DNA of 64,000 nucleotides from GCA-2862585 sp049890295 (GCA_049890295.1 JBMHBP010000004.1:159571-223570), one strand, 5' to 3'. Numbered from the stretch's first letter, positions 52,332 to 61,430 are shown. The notes: generated by a model not told the origin, from the sequence alone. A program made the numbers and translations.

Positions 52332-54663
52332 TTTGTAATTTCTTTTCTACTTTTTTTGCTCTTTGCATTGGGTTTTCATTATTTCTTTCATTTTGCTTAA
52401 ACAACTGGAATCTAGTTGGCTCGTTTTTACTTGGCCAATAGTTATTATTTCTGTCAGTGTCGGCTGTTTCTAGAAAAGGATCTAAAACAACATTTGATAG
52501 TTCTTTATCTAGTATGAATACTTTCTTAACCATTTTGGAGTTTCTTTTCCATATTTCTGCTGGAATCCGAATATTTTCTTTCGTACCGTCAACATAGATG
52601 AACTCTAGTATGATTGGCATAACTAACCCTCCAATATTTGAGAATTGCATTTCATAATAGTTTTTGTCAGCCTCTAAGAATTGTTTTTCATCATCATCAA
52701 GATTTTTTAAATAATCAAAATAATCTTCTCTATCCAAAATACTTGTGTTAAATGGATCAAATGTGGTGTAGAAATCTACCGTTTCATCATCATACTCAGT
52801 TACCGTTTTGGGAATAGATATTTCATTTCTACTGTATCCAATATAGGTATTCTGATTTGTTTCCTTTTCTTTAGCTATTGGGTTTTCAATATCGGGATTT
52901 CCGGTATTTACTTTATACCAGCTTACTTTATCAAGAGAAATATCAACATGGTCGTTTGTATAAAACCAACCTCTCCAAAACCAATCAAGATCAACAGCAC
53001 TAGCATCTTCCATTGTTCTGAAAAAATCTGCAGGAGTTGGATGTTTGAACGCCCACCTTTGGCTGTATGTTTTAAAGGCATAATCAAATAATTCTCTGCC
53101 CATAATCGATTCACGCAAAATATTAAGTGCGGTTGCTGGTTTTCCGTATGCATTATTGCCAAATTGGAGAATCGACTCAGAATTAGTCATTATTGGTACA
53201 ATACCACTTTTATCTCCTTTCATATATTCAACGATATTGGAAGGCGGACCTCTTCTAGAAGGGTAGTTTCTTTCAAATTCTTGTTCAGTAAGATATTGTA
53301 CAAAAGTATTTAACCCTTCATCCATCCAAGTCCATTGTCTTTCATCGGAATTTATAATCATAGGGAAAAAATTATGTCCTACCTCATGTATGATGACTCC
53401 GATCATACCATATTTTGTTCTTTTAGAGTATGTCCCATCTTTTTCGGGTCTTCCAAAATTAAATGAAATCATAGGGTACTCCATTCCAATCCATTTAGCA
53501 TGTACAGATGTAGCCTGGGGGTAAATATAATCAATGGTATAATTAGAGTAAACCTTGAGTGAATGTGCAACAACTCGAGTTGAATATTGTTCCCAAAGCG
53601 GATTTCCTTCTTTAGGGTAGTAGCTGTAGGCCATAACTCTTTTACCAGAAATATCAACAGCCATTGCATCCCAGATAAACTTTCTAGAACTTGCCCATCC
53701 AAAATCACGAACATTTTTAGCTTCGAAAATCCACGTTTTTTTTGAATCGCTTTTTGTTTTTTCGTTTTCTATAGCTTCATCTTGGTTAACTATGATTACT
53801 GGATTATCATAGTTTCTTTTAGCTTTTTCTAATCTCTCAATTTGTTTTTTACTTAAAACACTTGAATGATTTACTAGTTCACCCGTTGCGGCAACGATAT
53901 GGTCTTCTGGTACGGTTATACTTACTTTATAATCACCAAACGGTAATGAAAACTCTCCTCTACCTAAAAACTGTTTATTTTGCCATCCCTCAACTTCATT
54001 ATATACTGCCATTCGAGGAAAAAACTGTGCAATAGTATATATTGAATTTTTATCTTCTTCAAAATATTCGTATCCACTTCTTCCTCCAATTTTCATTCTA
54101 TCGTTGATATTATAGAAGTATTTAATCTTAAACGAGAATGATTGTCCTTTTCTTAATGGCTTAGGAAGCTCTATCCTCATCATTGTCTCGTTGATTTTAT
54201 ATTGTATTTTTTTACCGTAAATATCCGTGACTTCTTGAAGCTTAAAACCGCCGTCAAAATTCATTTTATTATGCATTCTCTTAATTGAGCTAAAACTCAT
54301 TTTATTATTCATACTGTTTGTTGTAGTCAACTGACTATGCGAATTTTTAGCCCGTACATTTTGATCTAATTGAACCCATAAGTAATGTAAAATATCTGGA
54401 GAATTATTTGTGTAGGTAATAGTTTCATTTCCCTTTAAAATGTTATTTTTTTCATCTAAGTCAACATTAATCACATAGTCCGCCTTTTGTTGATAGTATT
54501 CATGACCTGGTGCGCCACTAGCCGTTCTGTAAACGTTTGGGGTAGGAAGTTCTTGGTGTAATTGCTTGAACTTACTTGTATTTAAATTCTCTTGAGCTAA
54601 CAGAAAAGAGCTTATTAAAAACAGTGTAAGGGTAAAATGGAGTTTTTTAATATTTGAATTCAT
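52321..54663 (-). CDS. M1 family metallopeptidase
   Basis: This 780-residue secreted zinc aminopeptidase-like protein has a signal peptide (cleavage after SSFLLAQ), an N-terminal M1 beta domain and a catalytic region with HEVGH, 18 residues, then the third zinc ligand Glu in WMDEGLNTF. The tail to about residue 770 is typical of the long Bacteroidota M1 group. It probably degrades peptides in the periplasm or at the surface. It is followed by the DUF6702-like gene. Confidence 0.9.
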   Translation of the reverse strand: MNSNIKKLHFTLTLFLISSFLLAQENLNTSKFKQLHQELPTPNVYRTASGAPGHEYYQQKADYVINVDLDEKNNILKGNETITYTNNSPDILHYLWVQLDQNVRAKNSHSQLTTTNSMNNKMSFSSIKRMHNKMNFDGGFKLQEVTDIYGKKIQYKINETMMRIELPKPLRKGQSFSFKIKYFYNINDRMKIGGRSGYEYFEEDKNSIYTIAQFFPRMAVYNEVEGWQNKQFLGRGEFSLPFGDYKVSITVPEDHIVAATGELVNHSSVLSKKQIERLEKAKRNYDNPVIIVNQDEAIENEKTKSDSKKTWIFEAKNVRDFGWASSRKFIWDAMAVDISGKRVMAYSYYPKEGNPLWEQYSTRVVAHSLKVYSNYTIDYIYPQATSVHAKWIGMEYPMISFNFGRPEKDGTYSKRTKYGMIGVIIHEVGHNFFPMIINSDERQWTWMDEGLNTFVQYLTEQEFERNYPSRRGPPSNIVEYMKGDKSGIVPIMTNSESILQFGNNAYGKPATALNILRESIMGRELFDYAFKTYSQRWAFKHPTPADFFRTMEDASAVDLDWFWRGWFYTNDHVDISLDKVSWYKVNTGNPDIENPIAKEKETNQNTYIGYSRNEISIPKTVTEYDDETVDFYTTFDPFNTSILDREDYFDYLKNLDDDEKQFLEADKNYYEMQFSNIGGLVMPIILEFIYVDGTKENIRIPAEIWKRNSKMVKKVFILDKELSNVVLDPFLETADTDRNNNYWPSKNEPTRFQLFKQNERNNENPMQRAKKVEKKLQNDK

Positions 54664-54683
54664 ATCAACTAACTTTGGTTATT

Positions 54684-54691
54684 CAAAAATA
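54684..54691 (-). promoter_or_regulatory. -7 promoter element for the M1 peptidase gene
   Basis: TATTTTTG on the minus strand is a full match to TAnnTTTG, 20 bases before the start codon. Confidence 0.55.
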
Positions 54692-54785
54692 ATTTTTTTA
54701 ACTAAATTATAACAGATAATATTTATTGTAGAATGAAAAAGCAAAAATATAATTTAATAATGAGATAGATTCTGCTTTGCTAGAC

Positions 54786-55757
54786 CTAAGCGTTCTTATT
54801 GCGAACTTTTTTTAAATGTAATCGACTAAAAACCTTTACAAAAGGTAACCAAATTAAATTTTTAAAAGAAGAATAATCCTTTTGATTTCCTTTTACGCCA
54901 AACCTTAGCTTGGACGTTTCTTCGGAAAGAATTAGAGTCCCGAATATATAATCCCAAAAGGCAAATTTAGAACCCAGGTTTTTATCATAATGTTGATTAT
55001 TAATACTATGGTGTATTTGATGCTGATAAGGACTGATAAAAATGTACTCTATCAATTTAGGGTACTTTAATTTTACATGTGAATGTCTAAGGTTTGCTCC
55101 AAAAAACATAAATAAAAACGTAAATATATTGGCTCCAATAAAAACCATAGTGTCCAACTCGTGGTTTGAATAATAATCAAAGACGCCAGTAACTAGACCA
55201 AAACCGATTATACCTCTAATATTGTTTATAATTAGCTCTAATGGGTGTATTCTGTATTGGGTCATCGGATTCATTGTTGTGGCAGAATGATGAACTTTAT
55301 GAAATTCCCATAACACAGGTATTTTGTGCATGCCTAAATGTACCAGGTAACTTAGAAAATCATTGATTACAGTCAAAGCAATTGTGTAGAAAAAAATGGT
55401 TTGACCAATTGATAGGCTTTTTTCTGGAAAACCAAACCAAATTTGAAGGTATTCCTGAATGTAAAAAGCTATGTATAAGCTCATTATCAAATAGGGTCCA
55501 ATGAATAAAATCTTGAAAAGGTTATTAAAACCAAAAATTAAATAATCGTTGAGTGCGGATTTACTCATCCATATTCTCTTGTCAAATATATAAGACAAAA
55601 AGGATGTTTTTTTCTTCCTTTTTGTAAATACATAGAAAGCCAAAGCTAAGGAAGAAACAAGGTATAAATAATAGATCCGATTTTCTGGACTCAAAAAATG
55701 GTCTTTGCTCAATTTATAAGCATCAACAACAACATTAAATACCTCAATTAAGGACAT
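54786..55757 (-). CDS. Sterol desaturase / fatty acid hydroxylase superfamily protein
   Basis: This 323-residue integral membrane protein has four or more helices and the eight-histidine di-iron pattern: HLGMH, then FHKVHHS, and HQIHHS near residue 250. Such enzymes hydroxylate or desaturate sterols, carotenoids, fatty acids or ether lipids using O2. The lipid substrate is not evident. It lies 20 bases downstream of the DoxX-like gene and probably shares its promoter. Confidence 0.85.
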   Translation of the reverse strand: MSLIEVFNVVVDAYKLSKDHFLSPENRIYYLYLVSSLALAFYVFTKRKKKTSFLSYIFDKRIWMSKSALNDYLIFGFNNLFKILFIGPYLIMSLYIAFYIQEYLQIWFGFPEKSLSIGQTIFFYTIALTVINDFLSYLVHLGMHKIPVLWEFHKVHHSATTMNPMTQYRIHPLELIINNIRGIIGFGLVTGVFDYYSNHELDTMVFIGANIFTFLFMFFGANLRHSHVKLKYPKLIEYIFISPYQHQIHHSINNQHYDKNLGSKFAFWDYIFGTLILSEETSKLRFGVKGNQKDYSSFKNLIWLPFVKVFSRLHLKKVRNKNA

Positions 55758-55777
55758 AGGCTATTACAACTAATAAT

Positions 55778-56209
55778 TTAATCAATATTAAAAATCATCT
55801 GTTTAATATTTTTTTGATAGAAACTGCATAAAAATAGTGTAAGCATCAATATGCCACCAGTAACTATATTTTCGCCTATACGATTGTCGAAGAAAACATG
55901 CATAAAAAATATATTAAAAATAATGGGTAATAGTAATAATAAGCCAGCCAGTCTAGTTAGAGGAATGATTATTAAAAGGCCTGCAACAATTTGAAAAATA
56001 GAAACAAAAGCTAAATAACCAGATTGTTTAAAGGTATTCATAACTATTTTGTAACCAACAGGCGGGGCGTATGAATCATTTTCTATAATATATTCTGAAA
56101 CTAATTTTTTATCTATAGTTTTAAGTTTATCACTTGACAGTTTGCTAACACCTTTGTAAATAAAAAATATTCCTAATCCTATTGATAGTATCATTCTAAT
56201 TCTATTCAT
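55778..56209 (-). CDS. DoxX-like membrane protein
   Basis: This 143-residue protein has four hydrophobic segments and the DoxX-like opening (GLGIFFIYKGVSKL) and FQIVAGLLIIIPLTRLAG. Members are of poorly known function, often near redox or quinone-related genes. It is first in a two-gene operon with the di-iron hydroxylase and divergent from the iron-uptake-like operon, with which it shares a palindrome-containing promoter region. Confidence 0.65.
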   Translation of the reverse strand: MNRIRMILSIGLGIFFIYKGVSKLSSDKLKTIDKKLVSEYIIENDSYAPPVGYKIVMNTFKQSGYLAFVSIFQIVAGLLIIIPLTRLAGLLLLLPIIFNIFFMHVFFDNRIGENIVTGGILMLTLFLCSFYQKNIKQMIFNID

Positions 56210-56222
56210 TTCAATTTTTTTT

Positions 56223-56230
56223 CAAAAATA
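56223..56230 (-). promoter_or_regulatory. -7 promoter element for DoxX-sterol desaturase
   Basis: TATTTTTG on the minus strand is a full match to TAnnTTTG, 13 bases before the start codon. The palindrome at 56237-56259 covers its -33 region. Confidence 0.55.
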
Positions 56231-56236
56231 CTATTT

Positions 56237-56259
56237 TTATTTAGACCAAATTTAAATAA
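56237..56259. promoter_or_regulatory. Candidate iron operator between divergent promoters
   Basis: TTATTTAGA, five bases, TTTAAATAA: arms of seven perfect base pairs (TTATTTA/TAAATAA), eight of nine over the longer arms. It lies between the two divergent -7 elements. Fur-family sites in this phylum are AT-rich palindromes of this kind; identity as a Fur site is inference. Confidence 0.45.
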
Positions 56260-56263
56260 GTTA

Positions 56264-56271
56264 TATATTTG
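56264..56271 (+). promoter_or_regulatory. -7 promoter element for the DUF4856-imelysin-TonB operon
   Basis: TATATTTG is a full match to TAnnTTTG, 19 bases before ATG 56291 and directly after the palindrome. Confidence 0.55.
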
Positions 56272-56290
56272 CATAAATTTAAAAAAAATA

Positions 56291-57457
56291 ATGAATAATT
56301 TTAATTTTCTAGTTCTAGTTGGTTTGATTTTGATAATTGCCTCTTGTGGTAGCGATTCAGAACCAAATCCAACCCTACTTGCAGTAGAGCCACCTTCGAC
56401 ATATAATTGGGTAGACAGTAATGGTAATAGTACAGTCAGTTTTAGTGGTCAGACAACCCGTTCAAGACAAGCTTCTGAAATTTGTGCCTTAATGGGTTCT
56501 GAGGATGCAGAATACAACACTTTAGATGAGATGTTTAACCTTGGAGAGGGTTTTTCTGATGCCACACTAAATTATTCAAACTCAAGTAAAAAAGTAGCTA
56601 ACAAGACAGGAGCTTACAGTGCTAATGCTACAGCAATACAAACACTTTTTAACAGTTGGATTATCGACTTTACCTCTAATGTGAAGCCAGCAATGGTAGC
56701 TGGAACAGTTGCATCTCCCGGAACTCCTGGTGTATTACCAGATGGGATATCTACACGAGAGTTAAATGCAAAAGGTATGGAGCTAGACCAACTATTTACT
56801 AAAGGGTTGATTGGCGCACTATGTGCTGATCAAATTATTTATGGCTATCTATCAGATATCAAGGTAGGTAACGACGTTAGCAACGAACGTGATGAAACTG
56901 GTGGCTACACTACAATGGAACACCATTGGGATGAGGGTTATGGTTATTTATTTGGAATGCAGGCAGATCCAACTACATATGATTTGACCTCTACAAATGG
57001 AGATGTTTTGCTTTACAAATACTATGCAAAATCTAATTTTTCAGATATTCAAATGCCAATTTATGATGCTTTTAGAATGGGTAGAGAGGCCATTACTATG
57101 GACGCTGATAATGGCGGAACAACACTCTATTCTGATGTTAAAATGAATGAAGCATTAACTATTAAAAACCATATTTCCCATATCATTGGTCAGAAAGCAT
57201 ACGACTATATCAACGGGGCAGCAGAGCATCTTGAAGGTGGTGGTGAAAGGAATGGTGACTTTTTTCATGGTCTTTCTGAAGGTGTAGGTTTTGTAGTATC
57301 TCTACAGTTTACTTACAATGAGGGTGTACCTTATTTCTCTTATTCTCAGGTAAACGATATGCTTGACACCTTATCTTCCGGAGATGGTCTTTGGGACGTT
57401 ACGACGGCTGAACTGAATCAAATGGCTTCTAATATAAAATCAGCCTTTAATTTGTAA
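56291..57457 (+). CDS. DUF4856 lipoprotein, iron-uptake locus
   Basis: This 388-residue lipoprotein has a signal ending IIASCGS (lipidated Cys near residue 20) and a body matching the DUF4856 family (YNWVDSNGNSTVSFSGQTTR, MEHHWDEGYGYLFG, ALTIKNHISHIIGQKAYDYI). Members are found in Bacteroidota next to imelysin and TonB-dependent receptor genes, as here. Surface or periplasmic; a role in iron acquisition is inferred from the neighbourhood. Confidence 0.78.
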   Translation: MNNFNFLVLVGLILIIASCGSDSEPNPTLLAVEPPSTYNWVDSNGNSTVSFSGQTTRSRQASEICALMGSEDAEYNTLDEMFNLGEGFSDATLNYSNSSKKVANKTGAYSANATAIQTLFNSWIIDFTSNVKPAMVAGTVASPGTPGVLPDGISTRELNAKGMELDQLFTKGLIGALCADQIIYGYLSDIKVGNDVSNERDETGGYTTMEHHWDEGYGYLFGMQADPTTYDLTSTNGDVLLYKYYAKSNFSDIQMPIYDAFRMGREAITMDADNGGTTLYSDVKMNEALTIKNHISHIIGQKAYDYINGAAEHLEGGGERNGDFFHGLSEGVGFVVSLQFTYNEGVPYFSYSQVNDMLDTLSSGDGLWDVTTAELNQMASNIKSAFNL

Positions 57458-57478
57458 AAACACAGAATAACTTAACTC

Positions 57479-57508
57479 AAGGGCGCTGCATAAGGGTGCA
57501 GCCTTCTT
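57479..57508 (+). terminator. Hairpin between DUF4856 and imelysin genes
   Basis: GCTGCA (57485-57490) and TGCAGC (57497-57502), extended by AAGG/CCTT-type pairing, form a GC-rich stem followed by a T-rich stretch (CTTCTTAATTTTAT). It may partly terminate transcription and so lower expression of the downstream genes. Confidence 0.5.
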
Positions 57509-57521
57509 AATTTTATAATAA

Positions 57522-58619
57522 ATGACTAGATTTTTAACTTTTTGTATTTCACTATTTTTTTTAGCTTCTTGTGGTGGAGATTCTAACGACAATATACCCA
57601 CCCAATCATCTGACGACTACGATAGATCAAAATGTTTGATTAATATTTATGATAACATTGCTATTCCTGCCTTTGAAGATTTTAGAGTAAAACTAGAACA
57701 ATTGGAGCAGTCATCGGAGAATTATACAAATAACCCTGCTGATTTAAGTCGACTTAATGACTTAAGAACCAAATGGTACGATTCTTATTTAGCTTGGCAA
57801 CATATAGAAGTTTTTAGTCATTATGGTAAAGGAGAGGAAATTCTTTATGGGTTTAAGATGAATACCTATCCTACAGATTCTTATCGAACTGAAAACATAA
57901 TAAACGGCATTGCACAGTTTAATTCTGCATATACAGATAATCAGGGATTTCCGGCATTAGAATACCTTATATACGGAATTGGAGAGTCAGATCAGGACAT
58001 CCTAAATAATCTTAATAATCCTAACGCCTTATCTTTAATAGCTAGTATCATTGCCGAGATGAATTCTAATACATCTTCTGTTTATAATTGGTGGATTGAT
58101 AATAGATCATCAATTGTTAATGATAACAGTAGCACAGCTAGTTCAAGCTTAAATTTATTAATTAATGATTTTATTTATCATTATGAGAAGGGTTTCAGAA
58201 CTAACAAGATCGGAATTCCTAGTGGTTATTTTTCAAGTGGGCAGACCTTTCCTGAAAAAACAGAAGGTTATTACGCTACCAATATTTCAAAATCATTAGC
58301 ATTACAATCAATAAATAGTATTTCTAATGTATTTGAGGGGCGAAGTCATAATGATAATAGTATAATTGGTGAGTCAATGTATACCTATCTTCACTATTTA
58401 CAAGAGGGTACTTTAGCTGATGAAATTTTAACCAAATTAGATGATGTTAATACATCTGTTAATAATTTAGATAACGATTTTGCAGCCCAAATAGAGTCCA
58501 ATAATGATGATATATTAAATACATTTAATTTGATACAATCAGTAGTTGCTAAATTTAAAATTGATATGACTATGGCAATGGGTGTAGGTATTGATTACAT
58601 AAGTGGTGATGGAGATTAA
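57522..58619 (+). CDS. Imelysin family lipoprotein
   Basis: This 365-residue lipoprotein (lipobox ending FLASCGG) has the all-helical imelysin/M75 fold: WYDSYLAWQHIEVFSHYG in the first half and GFPALEYLIYGIGE at the place of the GxHxxE motif, with Pro instead of His. The peptidase role of the family is doubtful; members such as EfeO/ICMP-type proteins are linked to iron uptake. It sits between the DUF4856 and TonB receptor genes. Confidence 0.82.
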   Translation: MTRFLTFCISLFFLASCGGDSNDNIPTQSSDDYDRSKCLINIYDNIAIPAFEDFRVKLEQLEQSSENYTNNPADLSRLNDLRTKWYDSYLAWQHIEVFSHYGKGEEILYGFKMNTYPTDSYRTENIINGIAQFNSAYTDNQGFPALEYLIYGIGESDQDILNNLNNPNALSLIASIIAEMNSNTSSVYNWWIDNRSSIVNDNSSTASSSLNLLINDFIYHYEKGFRTNKIGIPSGYFSSGQTFPEKTEGYYATNISKSLALQSINSISNVFEGRSHNDNSIIGESMYTYLHYLQEGTLADEILTKLDDVNTSVNNLDNDFAAQIESNNDDILNTFNLIQSVVAKFKIDMTMAMGVGIDYISGDGD

Positions 58620-58639
58620 GCTCTAAAAATGAGCATTGA

Positions 58640-61051
58640 ATGTTAAGATATCTAGTAATTTTATTTTTTGTTTTATCAAATCCTCTATTTTCTCAAAATA
58701 ACTTTCAGGGTAAAGTAGTTTCTTCAACCACTACTTTGCCTTTAAAAGATGTAGAGATTCACGATAAAGAGCTTGGATTTTTAGTGAAAACCAGTACTGA
58801 TGGTCTATTCAGAATATCGTCTATGAAGGAGTCTTTAGATCTCCTTTTTTTCTTTAATGGCTATGCTTTAAATCGATTAAATATTCAGGATTCAAGCTTT
58901 CAGATTATTGAATTATCTCCACTTTTGGTTAGTGTCGAAGACGTAGAGGTTGTGGTGAGTAATTTTGAAACATTTAATTTAAGAAATCTGGATGATATTG
59001 AAAAAGGCTCTGTCTTTTCTGGAAAGAAAACCGAGGTAATTAAAGTTAATCAAGTCATTGGTAGTTTAGCCACCAACAATGCAAGACAAATTTATAATCA
59101 AATTTCTGGGCTTAATGTCTTTCAAAACGATGATGCTGGTCTTCAGCTCAATATTGGTGGCAGAGGACTTGATCCCAATCGAACTTCAAACTTTAATACC
59201 AGACAAAATAATTACGACATTAGTGCTGATGTTTTGGGCTATCCTGAAAGTTATTATACTCCTCCTGCCGAAGCTATAAACGAAATTCAAATTATAAGAG
59301 GAGCTGCTTCTTTACAGTATGGTACACAATTTGGTGGGTTGTTAAATTTTATTTTTAAAACACCAAATTCTCAAAAGCCCATCGAACTCATTAGCAGAAA
59401 TAGTTTTGGTAATAATAAGTTGTATACTAATTTCACTAGCTTGTCTGGCACATTAAATAAATTCAGTTATTACACTTTCGTAAACTACAAGAAGGGTAAA
59501 GGTTTTAGACCTAACTCCAATTTTAATTCTATCAACCTTTATGGTTATGGTAAGTACACCTTTAATACTAAGCTAGAGTTAAGTTCTGAGATAACCTACA
59601 TGAAATACCTTACCCAACAAGCTGGAGGTCTAACTGATGAAATGTTTTACGATAATCTATTGCAAAGTAATAGAAGTAGGAATTGGTTTGAAGTCAAATG
59701 GTTGTTATTCAATACTAAACTTCTTTATAAACTAACTCAAAAAACAAATCTATCTCTAAGTGTATTTGGTCTAGATGCCAGTAGAAATGCATTAGGATAT
59801 AGAACAAACCGAGTCAATCAAGACGATATAGGGGGAGTGAGAGATCTCATTAAGGGAGATTTTAGAAATTACGGCATAGAGACTAAGGTGTTACACAGGT
59901 ATAAAATATTTAATAAATCAACGGCTTTTGTTTTTGGATTTAAACATTATAGGTCAAAAAATAAAAGTAGTCAAGGTCCGGGATCTGAAAATAGTGATAG
60001 TGATTTTGAATTTTACAATTCAGATTTTCCATACTATAAAAATCAATCAAAATACACCTTCCCAAATCTTAATAATTCGTTTTTTATTGAAAACCTATTC
60101 TATGTAAATGACAAATTATCAATTACTCCAGGCTTACGATATGAGTCTATAAAAACCAAAAGTGAGGGTTTTTACAGACAGATTAATTTAGACGCCGCTG
60201 ATAACCCTATTTTTGATACGATAATTTTTCAGAATAGTCTAAATCAAAGACAATTTTTATTAGCTGGTGTTGGCCTAAGCTTCAAGTGGAATAAAAAACT
60301 TGAAAATTATTCAAATATTTCTCAAAACTACCGTTCAGTCACTTTTTCAGATATCAGTATAATTAGTCCGACTTATAGCGTAGATCCTAATATAGGCGAT
60401 GAGAAAGGGTACACAGTTGATTTTGGATTGAGAGGAAATATTAAAAATCTGGTATTATTTGACATCAGTACATTTTTAATTTCTTACAAAGATAGAATTG
60501 GATTTGTTTTAAGAGAATTTGATTTTGGAGGTGTTAAAAGTGTAAGAGACAATGTAGGTGATGCTGTTCTTTACGGGATAGAATCTATGATAGACTTAAA
60601 TATTAAAAGAGTCATGAGCCTTTCTGACCAATATCGACTAAATATTTTCTTAAATATATCAAATATAAATTCACGCTACGTATACTCTGAACAAGCCGGC
60701 ATTGAGGGCAATAAAATTGAGTACGTTCCAGAAATAAATTTAAAATCGGGTTTGAATTTTGGATACAAAAGAGCTAAGGCCTCATTACAATATAGTTATA
60801 TCTCGGAACAATACAGTGATGCATCAAATGCGGTTGCGGGTAATTCTAGTGGTATAATAGGACTCATACCAGCGTACAATGTGATTGATTTCTCCTTCGG
60901 TTATAATATTAATAATATCAAAATTGAAACAGGAATAAACAACCTAACAGACACTGATTACTTCAATAGAAGAGCTGTTGGCTATCCAGGCCCGGGTATT
61001 ATTCCTTCGCCAAAAAGGAACTATTACTTGAGTGTAGAGTTTAAGCTGTAA
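58640..61051 (+). CDS. TonB-dependent outer-membrane receptor, FecA-like
   Basis: This 803-residue receptor has a signal peptide, a carboxypeptidase-regulatory-like domain (FQGKVVSSTTTLPLKDVEI, residues 20-95), a plug domain with RQIYNQISGLNVFQND, GGRGLDPNRTSNF and EIQIIRGAASLQYGTQFGG, and a 22-strand-type beta-barrel ending YYLSVEFKL. The plug resembles ferric-citrate-type receptors. The preceding imelysin and DUF4856 genes suggest iron or another metal chelate as cargo. No TonB-ExbBD genes nearby. Confidence 0.88.
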   Translation: MLRYLVILFFVLSNPLFSQNNFQGKVVSSTTTLPLKDVEIHDKELGFLVKTSTDGLFRISSMKESLDLLFFFNGYALNRLNIQDSSFQIIELSPLLVSVEDVEVVVSNFETFNLRNLDDIEKGSVFSGKKTEVIKVNQVIGSLATNNARQIYNQISGLNVFQNDDAGLQLNIGGRGLDPNRTSNFNTRQNNYDISADVLGYPESYYTPPAEAINEIQIIRGAASLQYGTQFGGLLNFIFKTPNSQKPIELISRNSFGNNKLYTNFTSLSGTLNKFSYYTFVNYKKGKGFRPNSNFNSINLYGYGKYTFNTKLELSSEITYMKYLTQQAGGLTDEMFYDNLLQSNRSRNWFEVKWLLFNTKLLYKLTQKTNLSLSVFGLDASRNALGYRTNRVNQDDIGGVRDLIKGDFRNYGIETKVLHRYKIFNKSTAFVFGFKHYRSKNKSSQGPGSENSDSDFEFYNSDFPYYKNQSKYTFPNLNNSFFIENLFYVNDKLSITPGLRYESIKTKSEGFYRQINLDAADNPIFDTIIFQNSLNQRQFLLAGVGLSFKWNKKLENYSNISQNYRSVTFSDISIISPTYSVDPNIGDEKGYTVDFGLRGNIKNLVLFDISTFLISYKDRIGFVLREFDFGGVKSVRDNVGDAVLYGIESMIDLNIKRVMSLSDQYRLNIFLNISNINSRYVYSEQAGIEGNKIEYVPEINLKSGLNFGYKRAKASLQYSYISEQYSDASNAVAGNSSGIIGLIPAYNVIDFSFGYNINNIKIETGINNLTDTDYFNRRAVGYPGPGIIPSPKRNYYLSVEFKL

Positions 61052-61060
61052 TTTTAATAC

Positions 61061-61297
61061 TTATAATTTCTTCCAACTAAAACAAAGCATTCCTTCTCCT
61101 GCTCTTGTAGGATGTTTACAATCTTGATGATTAAAAAAACTACAATCTAAACAGGAAGAATTTATTGATAAAGATTTTTCAGAAACATGAGAATCACAAA
61201 CATTATTTAAATCAACTTGCTTTTTATGTTTTGAGCAATTAAAATCAGGATTTAGGTTTTGGCAATTGGTACAGGTATCAACTTGTCTTAAATTCAT
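61061..61297 (-). CDS. Small cysteine-rich protein with two CxxC modules
   Basis: This 78-residue protein from ATG 61297 has eight cysteines in two matching modules: CTNC-x8-C-x12-C and CLDC-x7-C-x11-C, with conserved histidines. The pattern suits zinc or iron-sulfur binding. No signal peptide, so cytoplasmic. The alternative ATG at 61318 would lie inside the promoter element at 61316-61323. It is convergent with the TonB receptor gene (9 bases between stops) and preceded by iron-site-like palindromes. No family name is recognised. Confidence 0.6.
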   Translation of the reverse strand: MNLRQVDTCTNCQNLNPDFNCSKHKKQVDLNNVCDSHVSEKSLSINSSCLDCSFFNHQDCKHPTRAGEGMLCFSWKKL

Positions 61298-61315
61298 ATT
61301 TTTTTTATTTTTTAT

Positions 61316-61323
61316 CAAAATTA
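61316..61323 (-). promoter_or_regulatory. -7 promoter element for the cysteine-rich protein gene
   Basis: TAATTTTG on the minus strand is a full match to TAnnTTTG, 18 bases before ATG 61297. It sets the start of this small gene. Confidence 0.55.
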
Positions 61324-61334
61324 AATAATATAAG

Positions 61335-61355
61335 TATTAGATTTATTCTAAATAA
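61335..61355. promoter_or_regulatory. Candidate iron operator upstream of the cysteine-rich protein gene
   Basis: TATTAGA, five bases, TCTAAATAA: the inner TTAGA/TCTAA arms are perfect. It resembles the site at 56237-56259 and lies at a similar distance upstream of the -7 element. Regulator unproven. Confidence 0.4.
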
Positions 61356-61373
61356 CTGAAAACCAGTAATATG

Positions 61374-61388
61374 TATTTAGATTAAATA
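61374..61388. promoter_or_regulatory. Second TATTTA/TAAATA palindrome
   Basis: TATTTA-GAT-TAAATA is a perfect 6-bp inverted repeat, 19 bases beyond the first candidate operator. It may be a second binding site for the same regulator; being AT-only, it could also be chance. Confidence 0.3.
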
Positions 61389-61430
61389 AAAATTAGTATA
61401 TTTTATTGGTTAAACAAGATGATAAGAACT

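Noticed and set aside
52923..53714. Open frames inside the M1 peptidase gene and similar frames inside other genes
   Set aside because: They are alternate-frame or antisense frames of well-supported genes, without family motifs or own start signals.
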